A DNA stretch of 7,311 bases, taken from positions 1-7,311 of the forward strand of contig CAYWSY010000095.1 of the NCBI GenBank assembly GCA_964461105.1, given 5' to 3'. Position numbers and translations under genes: made by a program. Within the stretch, counting starts at the first letter, position 1, and each line of letters opens with the position of its first letter. The notes beneath the pieces were generated by a model, which saw nothing but the letters and a program-made list of their open reading frames with translations, was not told the DNA's origin and made no database searches. This DNA is from JAGVMG01 sp964461105. GTDB lineage: Bacteria > Chlamydiota > Chlamydiia > Chlamydiales > Rhabdochlamydiaceae. Shown in pieces: positions 5,642 through 7,311 of this stretch.

Positions 5642-6888
5642 TCTTTTCTTTAGGCTATGGCGCAATTATTTTAGAGCATTATATCAAAATTAATAAAGGA
5701 GCGAGTGCGCTCCTGATCGCCGTCTTGTGTTGGATGATTTACGTCTCTGCAAGCACATTGACAGTATCGGAGAATATTAAAGAATTAGCACACCATGTTG
5801 GTGAAGTTTCTCAAATCATTTTCTTTTTAATGGGAGCAATGACCTTAGTCGAGCTTGTCGACTCGCATAAGGGGTTTAAGATTATTACAGATCGAATCAA
5901 CACCAATTCTAAGAAAAAAATGATCTGGATTATCGGCGCAGTCTCGTTTTTTCTTTCCTCTGTTTTAGATAATTTAACAACAACAATTTTGATGGTTTCA
6001 TTGCTTCGAAAAATTGTTCCCGAGCGATCTGAGAGGATTTTATTGGGATGCATCATTGTGATTGCGGCTAATGCGGGCGGGGCATGGACCCCCATCGGAG
6101 ATGTGACTACTACGATGTTATGGATTAATGGGCAACTCACAAGCCTTTCTGTTATAAAAGCTCTGTTTATTCCAAGCGTGGTTTCTGTCCTCATTCCGCT
6201 GATGTATTTCACTTGGAAGGTCAAAGGAAAACTTCCACCTGTCCCCAAGGAGCATCTACGAGCAAAAGTTGAACCAGGGGCAAGGCTTGTGTTGTGTTTA
6301 GGCGTTGGGGGGCTTGTATTTGTTCCGATCTTTAAAGGTTTAACCGGGCTACCTCCTTTTATGGGTATCCTTCTTGCATTAGGAGTTGTGTGGTTAGTAA
6401 CCGATCTGATGCATTATAAGCACAACGGTCGGGAGCATTTGCGCGTACCTCATATTCTCACGCGGGTAGACACTTCGGGGATCCTGTTCTTCCTAGGAAT
6501 CTTACTGTGTGTGGATGCGCTTCAGTCGGCTGGATTGTTACAAGCTTTAGCAACATGGCTTGATACCGCCGTACATAACCAGGCGATGATCGCAACGTTA
6601 ATTGGTGTTTTTTCTGCGATCATTGATAACGTACCTTTGGTTGCAGCAACAATCGGCATGTACCCTCTTGAGATCTACCCAACAGACTCAAGCCTGTGGC
6701 AGATGATCGCTTATGCGGCAGGGGTTGGAGGGAGTATGTTAATTATTGGTTCCTCATCCGGGGTGGCTCTGATGGGCCTTGAAAAAATGGATTTTGTCAC
6801 TTATGCAAAAAAAGCAACTTTGCCCGTTTTGATCGGGTTTTTAGCTGGCATGGGCGTCTACCTTCTTCTTTCACCTTTTGTCTCGTAA
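5602..6888 (+). CDS. nhaD: Na+/H+ antiporter, NhaD type
   Basis: A 428-residue inner-membrane antiporter of the ion transporter (IT) superfamily that exports Na+ (or Li+) in exchange for protons. There are about 11-13 hydrophobic segments. Hallmark repeats appear in both halves: SSVLDNLTTTILM (119-131) with ANAGGAWTPIGDVTTT (156-171), and SAIIDNVPLVAA (338-349) with GVGGSMLIIGSSSG (374-387). The paired Asp-Asn motifs (D123-N124 and D342-N343) are the expected ion-site residues. The length matches NhaD proteins of Vibrio and others. The RBS AAGAGG (5588-5593) lies eight bases before ATG 5602, inside the preceding membrane-protein gene, which it overlaps by 40 bases. An intrinsic terminator follows 11 bases after the stop. 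In an intracellular bacterium, Na+/H+ exchange would help with pH or sodium homeostasis. Confidence 0.92.
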   Translation: MEIASWNTFWILLVFSLGYGAIILEHYIKINKGASALLIAVLCWMIYVSASTLTVSENIKELAHHVGEVSQIIFFLMGAMTLVELVDSHKGFKIITDRINTNSKKKMIWIIGAVSFFLSSVLDNLTTTILMVSLLRKIVPERSERILLGCIIVIAANAGGAWTPIGDVTTTMLWINGQLTSLSVIKALFIPSVVSVLIPLMYFTWKVKGKLPPVPKEHLRAKVEPGARLVLCLGVGGLVFVPIFKGLTGLPPFMGILLALGVVWLVTDLMHYKHNGREHLRVPHILTRVDTSGILFFLGILLCVDALQSAGLLQALATWLDTAVHNQAMIATLIGVFSAIIDNVPLVAATIGMYPLEIYPTDSSLWQMIAYAAGVGGSMLIIGSSSGVALMGLEKMDFVTYAKKATLPVLIGFLAGMGVYLLLSPFVS

Positions 6889-6899
6889 AGTTCACTTGG

Positions 6900-6930
6900 A
6901 AAAACGAGGGCTAAGCCCTCGTTTTTTCTT
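6900..6930 (+). terminator. Intrinsic terminator of the kdsD-nhaD operon
   Basis: The arms 6901-6911 (AAAACGAGGGC) and 6915-6925 (GCCCTCGTTTT) pair perfectly around the loop TAA, and A6900 adds one more pair with T6926. The following bases TTCTT complete a T-rich tail. It starts 11 bases after the nhaD stop codon. The A-rich 5' arm might also let it work for a gene arriving on the - strand. Confidence 0.9.
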
Positions 6931-7311
6931 TCTCCCATACAAATTCGATGTTCCACGAGTACAACCCCTCAGATTATTCAATCGTTTATCAGTTAACCTT
7001 TTGCGCGCATTTGTAACGCCATTGGCAATCCAAAAAAAGCTCCCACGCAAAAAAATAAGCAGTTAGCAAAAAACGTGATTTTTCATAGGGGAAATGGGTG
7101 TAAAGTTGATTTTTAATTCAGGGAAAATCGGAAAAGTTTCGGGAAAACGTTTGCGTTAAAATGCCCTGATTTTGTATGTTCTTGTTTCCTTTTGAGATAA
7201 ATCACAAAGATGATCGAAACGAAAAAGGAATAGCAGCCGCGAGACGGAAGCAAAGTTGTTTTGACAGTGGAAGTGAAGTGATGTGCAAGCAAGCAAAGCT
7301 TGTGCGGATAG
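6931..7311. other. Intergenic region with no confident gene
   Basis: After the terminator, AT-rich DNA runs to the window edge. Three GGAAAA motifs (from 7122, 7130 and 7142) sit 8-12 bases apart. TTGCGT (7151-7156) and TATGTT (7175-7180), 18 bases apart, make a weak promoter-like pair. From about 7113 to the right edge, three of six frames stay open: one on + from ATG 7176, and two on - ending at stops 7156-7158 and 7113-7115. None has a convincing RBS or recognisable product. TTGACA at 7261-7266 has no matching -10 box. A gene, repeat or RNA may begin or end just beyond the edge. Confidence 0.5.

Noticed and set aside
6878..7066. 62-residue + strand reading frame after nhaD
   Set aside because: It crosses the intrinsic terminator, starts inside nhaD without an RBS, and has a low-information basic composition.
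7290..7302. CAAGC-AAA-GCTTG hairpin
   Set aside because: A 5-bp stem is too short to separate from chance.
7261..7311. Promoter or rRNA leader at the right edge
   Set aside because: TTGACA has no -10 box at 16-18 bases. No boxA or mature rRNA start can be seen before the window ends.

Overview
The window looks like chromosomal DNA from a Gram-negative bacterium with a Kdo-type lipopolysaccharide, a peptidoglycan-modifying enzyme and a Thermus/Rickettsia-type isocitrate dehydrogenase. The KdsD protein resembles, from memory, the chlamydial KdsD/KpsF family (IFTDGDLRR, TTSTA, a closing MHDL..AGL). The toxin-antitoxin pair resembles copies I recall from environmental chlamydiae and similar intracellular bacteria. 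A Parachlamydia/Waddlia-like chlamydia is my best guess, but this is inference. Isocitrate dehydrogenase would fit an environmental chlamydia better than a Chlamydia species, which lack that part of the TCA cycle.

Layout. Positions 1-170 are non-coding and structured: a T8 tract, a perfect 19-bp inverted repeat with a 4-base loop, a short A-rich tandem repeat, and two abutting perfect 10-bp palindromes just before the first gene. Then, on the + strand, come a 75-residue antitoxin-like protein and a zeta-type kinase toxin that overlap by ATGA. Only 32 bases later starts a PBP4/DacB-type D-alanyl-D-alanine carboxypeptidase (peptidase family S13). Its 3' end overlaps, tail to tail by 46 bp, the isocitrate dehydrogenase gene (icd) on the - strand.

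icd diverges from a second + strand operon: kdsD (arabinose-5-phosphate isomerase), an unrecognised multi-pass membrane protein and nhaD (Na+/H+ antiporter). These genes are packed with 0 or overlapping spacing and end at a clear intrinsic terminator (6900-6930). The last 380 bases hold no convincing complete gene. The right end may carry the edge of another gene or a repeat.

Themes. The left half links cell-wall precursor poisoning (zeta kinases phosphorylate UDP-N-acetylglucosamine) with a peptidoglycan hydrolase on what may be one transcript. The right half combines Kdo/LPS synthesis with sodium/proton exchange. No CRISPR array, tRNA, rRNA or insertion sequence was seen. The most interesting items are the non-epsilon antitoxin/zeta module with its twin-palindrome upstream region, the large hairpin at the left edge, and the small permease-like protein translated together with NhaD.
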